Source: Hyphomonadaceae bacterium (GTDB taxonomy: Bacteria; Pseudomonadota; Alphaproteobacteria; Caulobacterales; Aquidulcibacteraceae). From it: DNA of 64,000 nt. The number at the start of each line of letters is the position of its first letter. Position 1 is the first letter of the stretch. The position numbers and the translations under genes were made by a program. The notes beneath the pieces were generated by a model that had not been told where the DNA came from, did no database searches, and saw only the letters and a program-made list of their open reading frames with translations. Below, piece after piece: positions 51,411-60,741 of this stretch. The stretch covers positions 1 to 64,000 of the forward strand of contig JAKFWO010000023.1 in NCBI GenBank assembly GCA_021731815.1, read 5' to 3'.

Positions 51411-51655
51411 CACCAGCCAATTATTGATCCTCGCGGATCTTTTGAATGTGACTTTGCTTGCGCGCCTGATGTCGAGTGGGATGCAAAAGTCAAAGGGGAT
51501 CCACCAGCGTTGGGGCATCGAAATTAGCCTTGCGTTTGGCTGGAAATGAGGCACGGCTGTCGGGGAATAATACATCCACGCGACGATCTTCAGGCCCGCC
51601 TGCTTTCTCTGGTCCGGCTTCTTTCTCCAGCTTTCATTCGACAGGTTTCGGCGTC
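51411..51655. other. spacer upstream of panB
   Basis: About 245 bp with no supported gene; a short frame at 51361-51549 starts inside the repeat and has no recognisable product. Confidence 0.4.
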
Positions 51656-52489
51656 ATGTCCCAACAAATGTCCAGACCCGACAGCGCGGTGACAAGGGTG
51701 AGCGCGCCTGACATCCATGCCCGCAAAAACGGGATTCCGATCGTGTGTCTGACTGCCTATGACGCGGCTGTTGCCCGTCTCATCGATCCGTTCTGCGACC
51801 TGATCCTTGTGGGCGACAGCGTTGGAATGGCGGTGCATGGCCTCGAATCGACGGTGGGCGTCACGCTCGACATGATGATCCTGCACGCCCGGGCCGTGAT
51901 GCGGGGCTCGATCCGCGCGCTTGTGGTGGTGGACATGCCATTCGGCTCCTATGAAGCGGGGCCGGAGATCGCCTTTGCCAATGCCGCACGCATATTGAAG
52001 GAAACCGGTGCCCAGGCGGTAAAGCTCGAAAGCGGACCCGAAATTGCCGCCACGATCCGGTTTCTCACGGCGCGCGGGGTGCCGGTCATGGGGCATGTCG
52101 GCCTGCGCCCCCAGGCGGTGAATATGGTCGGCGGGTTTCGGGCGCGCGGGCGCAGCGATGCCGAACGCGCAGCGATCCTCGCCGAAGCACAAGCCGCAGA
52201 TGAGGCCGGGGCGTTCGCCATCGTGGTCGAATGCGTGGCTGAGGGTCTTGCCGAGGAGATTACCCGGGCGGTGGGGTGTCCCACCATTGGCATCGGGGCC
52301 TCGGCGCAATGCGATGGCCAGATCCTCGTCACACCCGACATGCTCGGATTATTCGACTGGACGCCGAAATTCGTCCGCCGCTACGGGACCATGGCGGCAC
52401 AGATCGCCGAAGCCGCTTCGCGCTATCGCGAGGATGTCCAGGAACGAAGTTTCCCGGGGCGAGCCGAGACCTATCGTATCAAGACCTGA
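51656..52489 (+). CDS. panB: 3-methyl-2-oxobutanoate hydroxymethyltransferase
   Basis: 277 residues from ATG 51656. PanB TIM-barrel blocks: IVCLTAYDAAVARLIDPFCD, LILVGDSVGMAVHGLESTVG, VVVDMPFGSYEAGPEIAFAN, VKLESGPEIAATI, VMGHVGLRPQAVNMVGGF, FAIVVECVAEGLAEEITR, TIGIGASAQCDGQILVTPDM with GLFDWTPKFVRRYG. It makes ketopantoate for pantothenate and CoA. panC is not in the window. Followed by a likely promoter region of 146 bp. Confidence 0.95.
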   Translation: MSQQMSRPDSAVTRVSAPDIHARKNGIPIVCLTAYDAAVARLIDPFCDLILVGDSVGMAVHGLESTVGVTLDMMILHARAVMRGSIRALVVVDMPFGSYEAGPEIAFANAARILKETGAQAVKLESGPEIAATIRFLTARGVPVMGHVGLRPQAVNMVGGFRARGRSDAERAAILAEAQAADEAGAFAIVVECVAEGLAEEITRAVGCPTIGIGASAQCDGQILVTPDMLGLFDWTPKFVRRYGTMAAQIAEAASRYREDVQERSFPGRAETYRIKT

Positions 52490-52635
52490 TTTTGCCGCGC
52501 TTTTGCCATGATTTTATTTGCAAGGTTCAAATTGACCGAGCAAGATCGACCCAAAATTAGCAATTGTCGGCTAAAGTGTCTGTTTATGGGTCGGTTCCAG
52601 CGCGCCGGAATGGCGGATGGATGGGGTGAACGGCG

Positions 52636-54912
52636 ATGAACGCGCTCAATCGCGATCTCGATATCACGAATCCGGATGGTCGTAATCCGGACAGAAACGG
52701 GCGGGACGGGCGCAGTTTCGACCGCTTTGACCGCGCAGAATATGATTCTGCCGATTCCGCACTGATGCGTGCTGCCCGGCCCGGTCCCTGGCGGCCGATT
52801 CTTGCGGCGCTGCTGGCGCTTGCGGCTGCGGGTTCGGCCGGGGCCTTTGTCTATGCGGTTGCGCCGGACAATGATGTCCTTGCATTGTCGCCTGAAATCC
52901 AGATCGCGGCGGCGGCAGCGATCGGCACCGGGGCGCTGCTCATCTTCTTTCTCGGCCTTGTGGCGCATGAAGCGGCCAAGGCGAGGATGTCGGCGCGGCT
53001 CATGACGCTCGCAGCGCGCCGGTTGATGGCACCGGCGGCGGGTGCTGCGGCCGAGGTCAAGGAACTCGGGGCGGCCGTCCGCGCCCAGGCCAATGCCTTT
53101 GAACAAGCTATTCGCGGTGCCCAGGAGCGGCTCCAGGGCCTCGAACTCGCAATGGGTGGTCAGGTGACCGCCATCGAAAACGCCACGGCACGCGCGCGTG
53201 CGCAATCGGCGGCCATGGCCGATCACCTCGAACGCGAGCGTGCAGCCCTCGGCCAATTGGGAGAGACATTGCAGTCCCAGGCCCAGCTCGTCTCCCAGGC
53301 CGTGTCGCGCAGCGCCCGGATCGCCGCGGAAGCCGCCGGGCTTGGCGAGCAGGAAATGAAGCGGGCGGAGGCCTCGCTTGCCGAAAGGCGGCGGGAACTC
53401 GACACCGCAATCGGGGCCTTGCGCGCGCGCGGCGACGAGATCGTCAAAACCGCCAATGAGGCATTGGCGCGCTCCCAGGCGCTGGAACAATGGCTGATCC
53501 GCACCGAGGATCGGGTGGGGACCGCGGGCCGCGCGGCGGAAGCTGCCCGGCGCTCGACGGAAATGGCGGTCGCGGCCGCCGAGGGCGCGACCCAGGCGAT
53601 CCAGGGCATGGTCGGGCAAACGCTCGAGGACGCCCGCAAGGTCGCCGAATTCGTGCGGGCTGAAACCAATGCGGCGGGCGTGGATGCGGCCGGCGACCTC
53701 GAGGAGATCACCCGGCGCGCAGAGGCCGCCGGGCGGGCGGTCGATGCCTCCCGTGCTGCGGTGCAGAAATATGCCATGGAATCAGAGACGCAATTGCGTG
53801 CGATCTCGGAATCCTTTGCGGCCGCGACAGCCAGGGCGGAGGAAGCGGCCGAGGAGCGCTTCCAGCAAGCCACGCGGATCATGGAACAGGCCGCAATCGC
53901 ACTGGGGGTCACGGCCGACCGGGTGGAATCCGCCGATCGTTCGCCACACACCGCGCCGATGGTTGCGGCCATGGGGCGCGCCAGCGGAGATCAGGACCCC
54001 TTCCGGCGGATGCCTCAGCCCGTCACCCCATCGGCGGCACCGCCCCCGGCACCACCCCCGGCACCACGTCGTCCCGCGGCAGCATCCGCGGCGAACCCGA
54101 ATCCATCGATCCCGAATCCTGCACCGGTAAATTCGACGGCGCGACTGGCGAGCGCCAGCGGCCCGCAGCCCTTCCGACCGGTATCGCCCAGCGAACCGGC
54201 TCCAGGCTGGACCAATTTCATGGGTGCGCCCGGAGGCCTCGAGCGTGAACCTGTCCGCGCTCCGGTCAAACCCGATTTTGGAGCGCCGTTTTCGGCACCC
54301 GAGGCAACATTGGATCAGAATCCGGATTCCGGGCACGCAGCGGACTGGCTGGGCAGCGATTTGCCCGATCCTCCGTCCGCGGCAAGAGGACCAATGCGGC
54401 CATTCGATCCCTTTGGCGAGGAACCGGATTTCCCGAGCCCGTTTCGTGCGGAACCGGGACAAGGTGGTCAGGCCTGGTCCGGTTCCCTGCCGGCAGCGCC
54501 CGGTCCGGCATCGGGTGCCGGTCTGAGCTGGAAGGATCTTCTCGCTTCGATCGACGATGAGGCAATGCCGGGCGATCAGGGCCGCGCGCGTCATTTGGCC
54601 GAGGAATTGGGGATCAAGCCCCAGCACGTGTTCCGGGGTGTCGATCTCGACCGCATCCTTGCCAAAGCCCGTCACGGTGCGGCGGCGCGGCGCAAGGCGG
54701 TGCAGGACATAGCGGGCGAACTCATTCGCAAGATCGACAAGCGCTTCCAGCGCGAGGAGCGGCTGGCCCGCAGCGCGCGCCAGTTCGTGGACGGTTTTGC
54801 TCCGCAATTTGCTGCGGCGCTGCATGCCGGCAGCGAGAGCGGTGCAATCCTGTCGCTGGTCAATTCCGAAGAGGGGCGGTTGTTTCTGTTGCTGGACGCA
54901 GCGCTGGAATGA
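52636..54912 (+). CDS. TipN-like membrane coiled-coil protein
   Basis: 758 residues from ATG 52636. A charged N-terminus rich in Asp/Arg/Asn is followed by two membrane segments (PILAALLALAAAGSAGAFVY and IAAAAAIGTGALLIFFLGLV). A long Ala/Glu/Arg/Gln coiled coil (about 110-430), a Pro/Ala/Ser-rich disordered linker (450-640), and a compact C-terminal domain (SWKDLLASIDDEAMPGDQG to SLVNSEEGRLFLLLDAALE) complete it. Two N-terminal membrane segments plus a long coiled coil is the layout of the Caulobacter pole-marker TipN; identity is inferred from architecture and lineage only. Its stop overlaps the next gene as ATGA. Confidence 0.6.
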   Translation: MNALNRDLDITNPDGRNPDRNGRDGRSFDRFDRAEYDSADSALMRAARPGPWRPILAALLALAAAGSAGAFVYAVAPDNDVLALSPEIQIAAAAAIGTGALLIFFLGLVAHEAAKARMSARLMTLAARRLMAPAAGAAAEVKELGAAVRAQANAFEQAIRGAQERLQGLELAMGGQVTAIENATARARAQSAAMADHLERERAALGQLGETLQSQAQLVSQAVSRSARIAAEAAGLGEQEMKRAEASLAERRRELDTAIGALRARGDEIVKTANEALARSQALEQWLIRTEDRVGTAGRAAEAARRSTEMAVAAAEGATQAIQGMVGQTLEDARKVAEFVRAETNAAGVDAAGDLEEITRRAEAAGRAVDASRAAVQKYAMESETQLRAISESFAAATARAEEAAEERFQQATRIMEQAAIALGVTADRVESADRSPHTAPMVAAMGRASGDQDPFRRMPQPVTPSAAPPPAPPPAPRRPAAASAANPNPSIPNPAPVNSTARLASASGPQPFRPVSPSEPAPGWTNFMGAPGGLEREPVRAPVKPDFGAPFSAPEATLDQNPDSGHAADWLGSDLPDPPSAARGPMRPFDPFGEEPDFPSPFRAEPGQGGQAWSGSLPAAPGPASGAGLSWKDLLASIDDEAMPGDQGRARHLAEELGIKPQHVFRGVDLDRILAKARHGAAARRKAVQDIAGELIRKIDKRFQREERLARSARQFVDGFAPQFAAALHAGSESGAILSLVNSEEGRLFLLLDAALE

Positions 54913-55391
54913 ACGCAAGCGGATTGGGTCCTGCCGCCACCGCGCATGACGAAGCTCTCGATCGTTATGCCGATCTCACCGGCCCACACCCCTTTGAGCG
55001 CGAGGCACATCACTGGATCGGCACCGGAAAGGTCCGCGCGCGCCAGGCACGTGCGGCGTTTTTTCTGACGGTGCAGGGGATCACCACCCAGGCGCGCTAT
55101 TACAAGCCGTTGATCTATGAGTTCTTCCGTAAGGAAATGACGATGATCCGCCCCCGTCGGGGTGATTGCTGGTGTGTGATCCGGGTGGAACATGGTGGCG
55201 AGCCGCCAATGATCGACCTTGATAATATTGCGAAGGCTTTGCTCGATGCCATCAAGCGCTTCGTCATGCACGACGATTCACAAGTGGCGCTTCTGGTGGT
55301 AGAGCGTCGAAAGATGCCGGGGAACCTTACGGACGAACGGATTTGCCTCGCTTCGGGCTTTTTCGCACCAGAAAACGGGAATTCACCATGA
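54909..55391 (+). CDS. RusA-family Holliday-junction resolvase-like protein
   Basis: 160 residues from ATG 54909. The RusA signature is clear: PPMIDLDNIAKALLDAIKRF followed by VMHDDSQVALLVVERR, giving the acidic residues D-x-D-N and D-D used for metal binding. The N-terminal half includes VRARQARAAFFLTVQGITTQ. It should cut four-way junctions or related branched DNA. RusA genes are mostly phage-borne; here no phage genes are near and the gene overlaps the upstream coiled-coil gene, so it looks like a resident copy. The C-terminus is short and Asn/Pro-ended. Confidence 0.82.
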   Translation: MNASGLGPAATAHDEALDRYADLTGPHPFEREAHHWIGTGKVRARQARAAFFLTVQGITTQARYYKPLIYEFFRKEMTMIRPRRGDCWCVIRVEHGGEPPMIDLDNIAKALLDAIKRFVMHDDSQVALLVVERRKMPGNLTDERICLASGFFAPENGNSP

Positions 55392-55402
55392 GACTGCATC
55401 TT

Positions 55403-55441
55403 TTTGGAGCAATCTTCGGGGATCGATAAAATTGCTCCAAA
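55403..55441 (+). promoter_or_regulatory. 11-bp perfect inverted repeat upstream of the NtrC-class gene
   Basis: TTTGGAGCAAT (55403-55413) and ATTGCTCCAAA (55431-55441) flank a 17-base loop, between the rusA-like gene and the response-regulator gene. No T-run follows on the plus strand. It could be an operator or an mRNA hairpin. Confidence 0.5.
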
Positions 55442-55545
55442 GAAGTTAAGCGGATTTTCGTCCCGCTTCGGCACAATTCTCGACGCAGACACGCGTATAA
55501 CAATAATCGCCGGATCAAATCGGCGACGTAAATTCGGGGCGTTTC

Positions 55546-57003
55546 ATGGCCAAATCCATTCTCATCGTCGATGACGATCCGACCCAGCGCAGGCTGTTGC
55601 AAGCAGCCGTCGAGCGTCAGGGTTTTTCGGCCCTGACCGCGGGGGATGGTGATCAGGCACTCGCGATCCTGTCGGGTCCGGCCATGGGCGGCGTTGATCT
55701 GGTGCTGCTCGATCTCGTAATGCCAGGCCTGTCGGGGCTCGACGCGCTGCGCGAAATGAAGGTCCGCGCGCCCGACCTTCCGGTCGTGGTGCTTACGGCC
55801 CATGGCGGCATCGAAACCGTGGTCGAGGCGATGCAATCGGGGGCTTCGGATTTCTTCGTCAAGCCGGCGAGCCCCGAGCGGATTCTGGTCTCCATCCGCA
55901 ATTCACTGAAAATGACGGAATTGAAGGGCGAGGTCTCGCGCCTGAAGCGCAAGGCTGCGGGCCAGGTGGCGTTTGAAGACATGATCGCGGAAGCCCCCGC
56001 GATGCGCGCGACCGTCAAACTCGCCAAACGCGCTGCCAGTTCAAATATCCCGGTGCTGATCCTCGGAGAATCCGGGGTGGGCAAGGAATTGCTGGCAAGG
56101 GCCATTCATGGCGGATCCGATCGCGCCGGGCGGCCTTTTGTTGCAGTCAATTGCGGGGCCATTCCCGAAACACTCGTGGAAAGCATCCTGTTCGGGCATG
56201 AGCGCGGGGCCTTTACCGGTGCGGTCGACCGCCATCAGGGGAAGTTCCAGGAGGCCAATGGCGGCACCCTGTTCCTCGACGAAATCGGGGAATTGCCGCT
56301 CGACATGCAGGTGAAATTGCTGCGCGCGCTTCAGGAAAGCGAAATCGATCCCGTGGGCGGAAAGCGGCCGGTCAAGGTCGATGTGCGCATATTGTCGGCG
56401 ACCAATCGCGATCTGGGTGTTCTCGCAACCGAAGGCCGCTTCCGCGAGGATCTCTATTACCGCCTCAATGTGTTTCCCATCGAAGCCCCGCCCTTGCGCG
56501 AGCGGCGCGAGGACATCCCGGCTCTGGTTCGTCATTTCGTGCGCCGCTTCAATGCCGAAGAAGGCAAGGCACTGGAAGGCGCGAGCCCTGCGGCGCTCGA
56601 CCTGTTGCTCGCCTATAATTGGCCGGGCAATGTCCGGCAATTGGAAAATGCCATTTTTCGGGCAGTGGTTTTGTGCGACGAGCCAGAGCTGTCACCGGCC
56701 GATTTCCCGCAATTGGCGGGCATGGACGGAGAACAGCGCCGTGCCGCCGATCTGCGATTCGATGCCGACCGGGGGATTGAGGCGGTCGCCGCACCCGTGG
56801 CTGCCTTGCCGGCCTTCGGTGCGGATGGGCATTTGCGCCGGTTCGAGGCGATCGAACGCGATCTGATCCGCCTCGCGCTCGAAGCCTATGACGGGCACAT
56901 CACGGAAGTGGCGCGGCGGCTGGGAATTGGTCGCTCGACCCTGTATCGCAAGCTGCGCGAATATGGCTTCGATACGCCCGACGAAGCGCGGGCGGCCGGA
57001 TAA
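55546..57003 (+). CDS. sigma-54-dependent NtrC-class response regulator
   Basis: 485 residues from ATG 55546. Receiver domain SILIVDDDPTQRRLLQAAVE with phospho-Asp in LVLLDLVMPGLSG. AAA+ domain: Walker A LILGESGVGKELLARAIH, the sigma-54 contact loop ERGAFTGAVDRH, Walker B GGTLFLDEIGELP, and RILSATNRDL with arginine fingers in FREDLYYRLNVF. C-terminal Fis-type HTH: DGHITEVARRLGIGRSTLYR. All elements for activating sigma-54 promoters are intact. No histidine kinase is adjacent, so it is an orphan here; its regulon cannot be told. Confidence 0.92.
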   Translation: MAKSILIVDDDPTQRRLLQAAVERQGFSALTAGDGDQALAILSGPAMGGVDLVLLDLVMPGLSGLDALREMKVRAPDLPVVVLTAHGGIETVVEAMQSGASDFFVKPASPERILVSIRNSLKMTELKGEVSRLKRKAAGQVAFEDMIAEAPAMRATVKLAKRAASSNIPVLILGESGVGKELLARAIHGGSDRAGRPFVAVNCGAIPETLVESILFGHERGAFTGAVDRHQGKFQEANGGTLFLDEIGELPLDMQVKLLRALQESEIDPVGGKRPVKVDVRILSATNRDLGVLATEGRFREDLYYRLNVFPIEAPPLRERREDIPALVRHFVRRFNAEEGKALEGASPAALDLLLAYNWPGNVRQLENAIFRAVVLCDEPELSPADFPQLAGMDGEQRRAADLRFDADRGIEAVAAPVAALPAFGADGHLRRFEAIERDLIRLALEAYDGHITEVARRLGIGRSTLYRKLREYGFDTPDEARAAG

Positions 57004-57012
57004 AGCGCGCGT

Positions 57013-57693
57013 TCAGACAGAGATATGATCGCCAGCCCGGCCATTGCGGACGTGGTGCATCTTGCGGGCGAGCAATCGGCGCGCCCCGGCCGGCCGGTCC
57101 CGGAACGGCCGCCAATGGGCGTGGCGGGCGGCGGCCAGCATCTCGCGATCGCCGGCGCTGTCGCCAAAGGCTTCGACGATGTCTGCTTCGGCTCCGAAAC
57201 GGGCGCGCAAGCGGTGCAATTTCTCCGCCCCGCGGCAATTGGCCCCCGCGATAGCGCCGGTGAACAGCGGCCCGTCCCGGGCAAGCTCGGTCGCCGCGCA
57301 ATCGAGGCCCATCTCCCGCGCCCAGGGGCCGAGATAGACCGCAAGCGATGCCGACACGATGACAGGGCGGAGGCCGGATTTGCGCGCAGCCGCGATGCGC
57401 GCCATCCCGTCGCGGCGCAGGATGAGCGGCAGGATGTCCCGGGCAAAGGCGGCACCCTTCGCTTCGATTTCAGCCACCCTGTGCCCGGCAAAAAAGGCCT
57501 CGCAGGTTTTGGCCTTGGCCCGGTCGCGCGCTGCCCCTCCGGCAAGAGCGGCCACGAGAAAGGGCGAAAGCTCCGCCATATGGCGCGCAAAGCCGCGCCG
57601 GCCCGCGACATAGACCAGAAACAGGCTGAAACTGTCGGTCCAGCTCAGCGTACCATCGAAGTCAAAAGCGGAAAGCCGGGTCACGGAAGGCAT
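57013..57693 (-). CDS. HAD-IB family hydrolase / phosphatase
   Basis: 226 residues from ATG 57693. HAD motif I is SAFDFDGTLSWTDSFSLFLV (D-x-D-x-T), motif II VIVSASLAVYLGPWAREMGL (Ser), and motif III GDSAGDREML, matching the HAD-IB subfamily related to SerB and CicA. The cap is helical. The group includes alphaproteobacterial CicA, a cell-division-linked protein, which is a possible identity. Convergent with the NtrC-class gene, 9 bp apart. Confidence 0.85.
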   Translation of the reverse strand: MPSVTRLSAFDFDGTLSWTDSFSLFLVYVAGRRGFARHMAELSPFLVAALAGGAARDRAKAKTCEAFFAGHRVAEIEAKGAAFARDILPLILRRDGMARIAAARKSGLRPVIVSASLAVYLGPWAREMGLDCAATELARDGPLFTGAIAGANCRGAEKLHRLRARFGAEADIVEAFGDSAGDREMLAAARHAHWRPFRDRPAGARRLLARKMHHVRNGRAGDHISV

Positions 57694-57751
57694 GGAGCCC
57701 CTTACCCATTCCGCAGCTGAACGGCAACCATGGGCTCCGATGTCGCGGCCT

Positions 57752-58948
57752 TCAGGACAAACCGAGTTCGGCAAAGCTCACATTCTGGCTGCGTTGGACT
57801 TCGCCCTTTTCGTCATGGATGGCCAGAACAAGGTTGCGCCTGTTCCAGTCGATATCGATCAGGCCGAAATTATTGGGCGCGTAAAGTGTGCCGAGGACGA
57901 GAGAATCGGTCTCATCCGATGTCGCGCGCAGCGAGCGGTTGAGCGCAGAAGCCGTCATCTCGAACACGGCGGCCGGGCCGAAATCCGGATCCTTGTACAG
58001 CCCCGCTACATGCCGGTCGCCCGACACCAGCACGACGCCCTTTGCATTGCGGGTCTTCAGCAATTGCGACAGCCTTGCGCGTTCGGGCGGGAAATTGCTC
58101 CATTTTTCGAAACGATGCTCGCGCGGCAGGATCTGGATCGAGCTCATGATGAAGCGCAATTCGGCCGGTTTGGCGAGCTGTTCGTCGAGCCATTTCCATT
58201 GCGCTTCGCCCAGAATGGTTGAGGCCGGATCATTATCGGCGAGGTAATTGCGGCCGCGCCCGCCCGGGCCTTCGCTCGTCTTCAGCGGGGAGCGGAAGAA
58301 GCGGGTGTCGAGCATGATGATCTGGACCCGCGCGCCGACCGGGCCATTGATCGTCGAATAATAGGTGCCGGGATGGCTGCGTGCGTCGGCCGGAGCTTCC
58401 CAGAAATTCTCGAACAGGGTTTCGGCGAATTCCTTGCCGAAGAATCCCCCTCCCGCATCGTTCCAGCCATAATCATGGTCGTCCCAGGCAGGCATGATGG
58501 GCGCGGCCTCACGGATGGCGGCGAAATCGGGATTGGCCGCAAGGTCCCTGTAGGCCTGGCGTAATTCCGGCAGATCCGCTTCGCCCGATACGGCATCGGC
58601 ATAGACATTGTCGCCGAGATAGACGAACAGATCCGGCTTCGCCGCCGCCGCGGCGCGCAAGGCCGGCACGGGCTGGGTCTCCTTCGAGCATGAACCAATC
58701 GCGATCCTGCCAAGCCGTTGACCGGCATCGGGCCAGGCTTTGAGGGCTCCCGCGCGCGGGAGATCGGCGAGACGCCCGGAATAGAATGGCTTGAGCGCAT
58801 CCTGGGCGCTGGTGGCGACTGGCGGCGGCGCAGCTTTGGGCTTCTTTGCCACAGCAGGAGCCGCGAGCGTGACCAATGATGCGAGCGCGATCGCGCTTCC
58901 CGCCAATGCCAGTCGTTTCACAACGGGCCGGGACATATATTTTTGCAT
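57752..58948 (-). CDS. PhoD-like alkaline phosphatase (phosphodiesterase) family protein
   Basis: 398 residues from ATG 58948. A signal peptide (RLALAGSAIALASLVTLAAP then AVA-KK) exports it. PhoD metallophosphatase motifs: RIAIGSCSKETQPVPALR, DLFVYLGDNVYADAVSGEAD, IMPAWDDHDYGWNDAGGGFF, LDTRFFRSPLK and VVLVSGDRHVAGLYK. These bind Ca/Fe ions in PhoD. It probably releases phosphate from esters in the periplasm. The last two residues of the gene lie about 60 bp upstream of the HAD gene, same strand. Confidence 0.88.
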   Translation of the reverse strand: MQKYMSRPVVKRLALAGSAIALASLVTLAAPAVAKKPKAAPPPVATSAQDALKPFYSGRLADLPRAGALKAWPDAGQRLGRIAIGSCSKETQPVPALRAAAAAKPDLFVYLGDNVYADAVSGEADLPELRQAYRDLAANPDFAAIREAAPIMPAWDDHDYGWNDAGGGFFGKEFAETLFENFWEAPADARSHPGTYYSTINGPVGARVQIIMLDTRFFRSPLKTSEGPGGRGRNYLADNDPASTILGEAQWKWLDEQLAKPAELRFIMSSIQILPREHRFEKWSNFPPERARLSQLLKTRNAKGVVLVSGDRHVAGLYKDPDFGPAAVFEMTASALNRSLRATSDETDSLVLGTLYAPNNFGLIDIDWNRRNLVLAIHDEKGEVQRSQNVSFAELGLS

Positions 58949-59038
58949 CAATGGTACTCCATATTGGAAAAACAGGCTTCAGACGGGCCCGAACCTCATC
59001 TGGCCAGAACCAAATCCGCCCGGGGCTGGAACATCGTC

Positions 59039-59070
59039 ACTCCCCGGCTGAGCGGTCATAGCCGGGGAGT
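59039..59070 (+). promoter_or_regulatory. 11-pair perfect hairpin in the phoD-msrA divergent region
   Basis: ACTCCCCGGCT and AGCCGGGGAGT pair around a ten-base loop, followed by TTTG. It looks like an intrinsic terminator but lies in the 276-bp region between divergent genes, 155 bp before msrA, so it might instead be an attenuator or end a small transcript. Confidence 0.55.
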
Positions 59071-59224
59071 TTGACGCTGATGCGATGGTCATGCAGAAAT
59101 CAGCATCCCGGCTGCGTCAAGATTCTGTGAGCGACCTGGCGATCTCTTGTGCGCGCGTGCCGCACACGCCATTTCTGGCAGGTTCGCGTGCCCAACTCTT
59201 TTCCGTCAGAAAAGGTATTTCAAC

Positions 59225-59872
59225 ATGTTTTCCAAATCCGACAAGACGACCATACCCAATGCGGCGCGCGCCTTGCCGGGCCGGGCCGACCCGATTCCCA
59301 CCGCGCGCGATCATTTCGTATTTAACCGCCCGCTCAAGGGACCGTTTCCCCCTGCGACGAAGCAGGCCATGTTCGGCATGGGCTGTTTCTGGGGCGTCGA
59401 GCGGAAATTCTGGCAGGGTCCGGGCATTGTCATGACGGCAGCAGGCTATGGGGCGGGCATTACCCCCAACCCGACCTATAAGGAAGTGTGTTCGGGCGGG
59501 ACGGGACATAATGAAGTGGTTCTCATCCATTATGATCCGGCCATTACGTCTTACGCCAACCTTCTGAGGATTTTCTGGGAGGGCCATGACCCGACGCAGG
59601 GCATGCGCCAGGGCAATGATCGCGGCACCCAATATCGTTCCGGGATCTATGTTGGTTCCGCGGAGGAACGTGCGCAGGCCGAAAAGAGTCGGGCTGATTA
59701 TGCGCTTGAACTCGCCCGGGCCGGCTTTGGCGCGATCACCACGGAAATCATCGACGCACCGGCTTTTTATTATGCCGAGGATTATCACCAGCAATATCTG
59801 GCAAAGAATCCCGGCGGCTATTGCGGCGTGGGCGGCACCGGCGTGACCTGCCCGGTCGGGGTGCATGGCTGA
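59225..59872 (+). CDS. msrA: peptide-methionine (S)-S-oxide reductase MsrA
   Basis: 215 residues from ATG 59225. Catalytic block [16 protein letters not shown] (GCFWG), [62 protein letters not shown], and the C-terminal resolving Cys within [16 protein letters not shown]. It repairs methionine-S-sulfoxide in proteins. No msrB is adjacent. The active Cys and recycling Cys are all present. Confidence 0.95.
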   Translation: MFSKSDKTTIPNAARALPGRADPIPTARDHFVFNRPLKGPFPPATKQAMFGMGCFWGVERKFWQGPGIVMTAAGYGAGITPNPTYKEVCSGGTGHNEVVLIHYDPAITSYANLLRIFWEGHDPTQGMRQGNDRGTQYRSGIYVGSAEERAQAEKSRADYALELARAGFGAITTEIIDAPAFYYAEDYHQQYLAKNPGGYCGVGGTGVTCPVGVHG

Positions 59873-60012
59873 GGCGTGAGGGCCGCCGCATTTCTGTTGC
59901 GTTGCGGCAGTCAAAATTTCGGAGTCCGATCCGGGTTTCTCACAAAATCTGTGGCCAAGCAGGCTGATGCCGGCTTACAAACGCCCATATACCAAAAAGA
60001 GGGAGGGCGGAA

Positions 60013-60741
60013 ATGGCACGCATTGCGGTGGTTACGGGCGGAACGCGGGGCATTGGCCTCGCGATCACTGCACGATTGCACAGTGAAGGCTACAAGGTCG
60101 CGGCCAATTATTCCGGCAATGACGAAGCCGCGCGCGCCTGCGCTGCCAGCTATCCGGGCGTGGTCTGCCACAAATGGGATGTCGGCGATGAAAATGCCTG
60201 CCGTGAGGGCCTGGCCAAAGTCGAAGCCGAACTCGGTCCGGTAGATATACTCGTCAACAATGCCGGTATCACACGCGATGGCTTCTTCCATAAAATGACT
60301 GCCGGGCAATGGCGTGATGTCATGCGCGTCGATCTCGACAGCCTGTTCTTCATGACGCGCCCGGTCATCGAAGGCATGCGCGCGCGCGGTTTCGGACGGA
60401 TCGTCAATATTGCCTCGATCAATGGCCAAAAAGGCCAGGCGGGTCAGGTCAATTATTCTGCCGCCAAGGCAGGGATGATCGGATTCACCAAGGCGCTGGC
60501 CATGGAGGGTGCTGCCAAGGGCGTTACCGTCAATTGTATCGCCCCTGGTTATATCGATACCGATATGGTGGCCGCGGTGCCGGAAGAAGCGCTCAAAAAG
60601 ATCATCGCCACGATCCCCGTCGGCCGGCTTGGCAAGGCAGAGGAAATCGCTCGCGCCGTGGCCTTTTTGGCCGGCGATGATGCGGGCTTCATCACCGGGG
60701 CCACGCTCAGCGTCAATGGCGCGCAATATATCTCGGGCTGA
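60013..60741 (+). CDS. phaB: acetoacetyl-CoA reductase PhaB
   Basis: 242 residues from ATG 60013, after GAGGGAGGGCGGAA. SDR with AVVTGGTRGIGLAITARLHS, DILVNNAGITRDGFFHKMTA, the catalytic Ser in IVNIASINGQKGQAGQVNYS and Y-x-x-x-K in NYSAAKAGMIGFTKALAMEG. These strings match PhaB (NGQKGQxGQxNYSAAKAG). It reduces acetoacetyl-CoA to (R)-3-hydroxybutyryl-CoA with NADPH for polyhydroxybutyrate. phaA and phaC are not adjacent. Confidence 0.93.
   Translation: MARIAVVTGGTRGIGLAITARLHSEGYKVAANYSGNDEAARACAASYPGVVCHKWDVGDENACREGLAKVEAELGPVDILVNNAGITRDGFFHKMTAGQWRDVMRVDLDSLFFMTRPVIEGMRARGFGRIVNIASINGQKGQAGQVNYSAAKAGMIGFTKALAMEGAAKGVTVNCIAPGYIDTDMVAAVPEEALKKIIATIPVGRLGKAEEIARAVAFLAGDDAGFITGATLSVNGAQYISG

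Noticed and set aside
54909-55391. Prophage indicated by the rusA-like gene
   Set aside because: No integrase, terminase, capsid or lysis genes nearby, and the gene overlaps a chromosomal coiled-coil gene.
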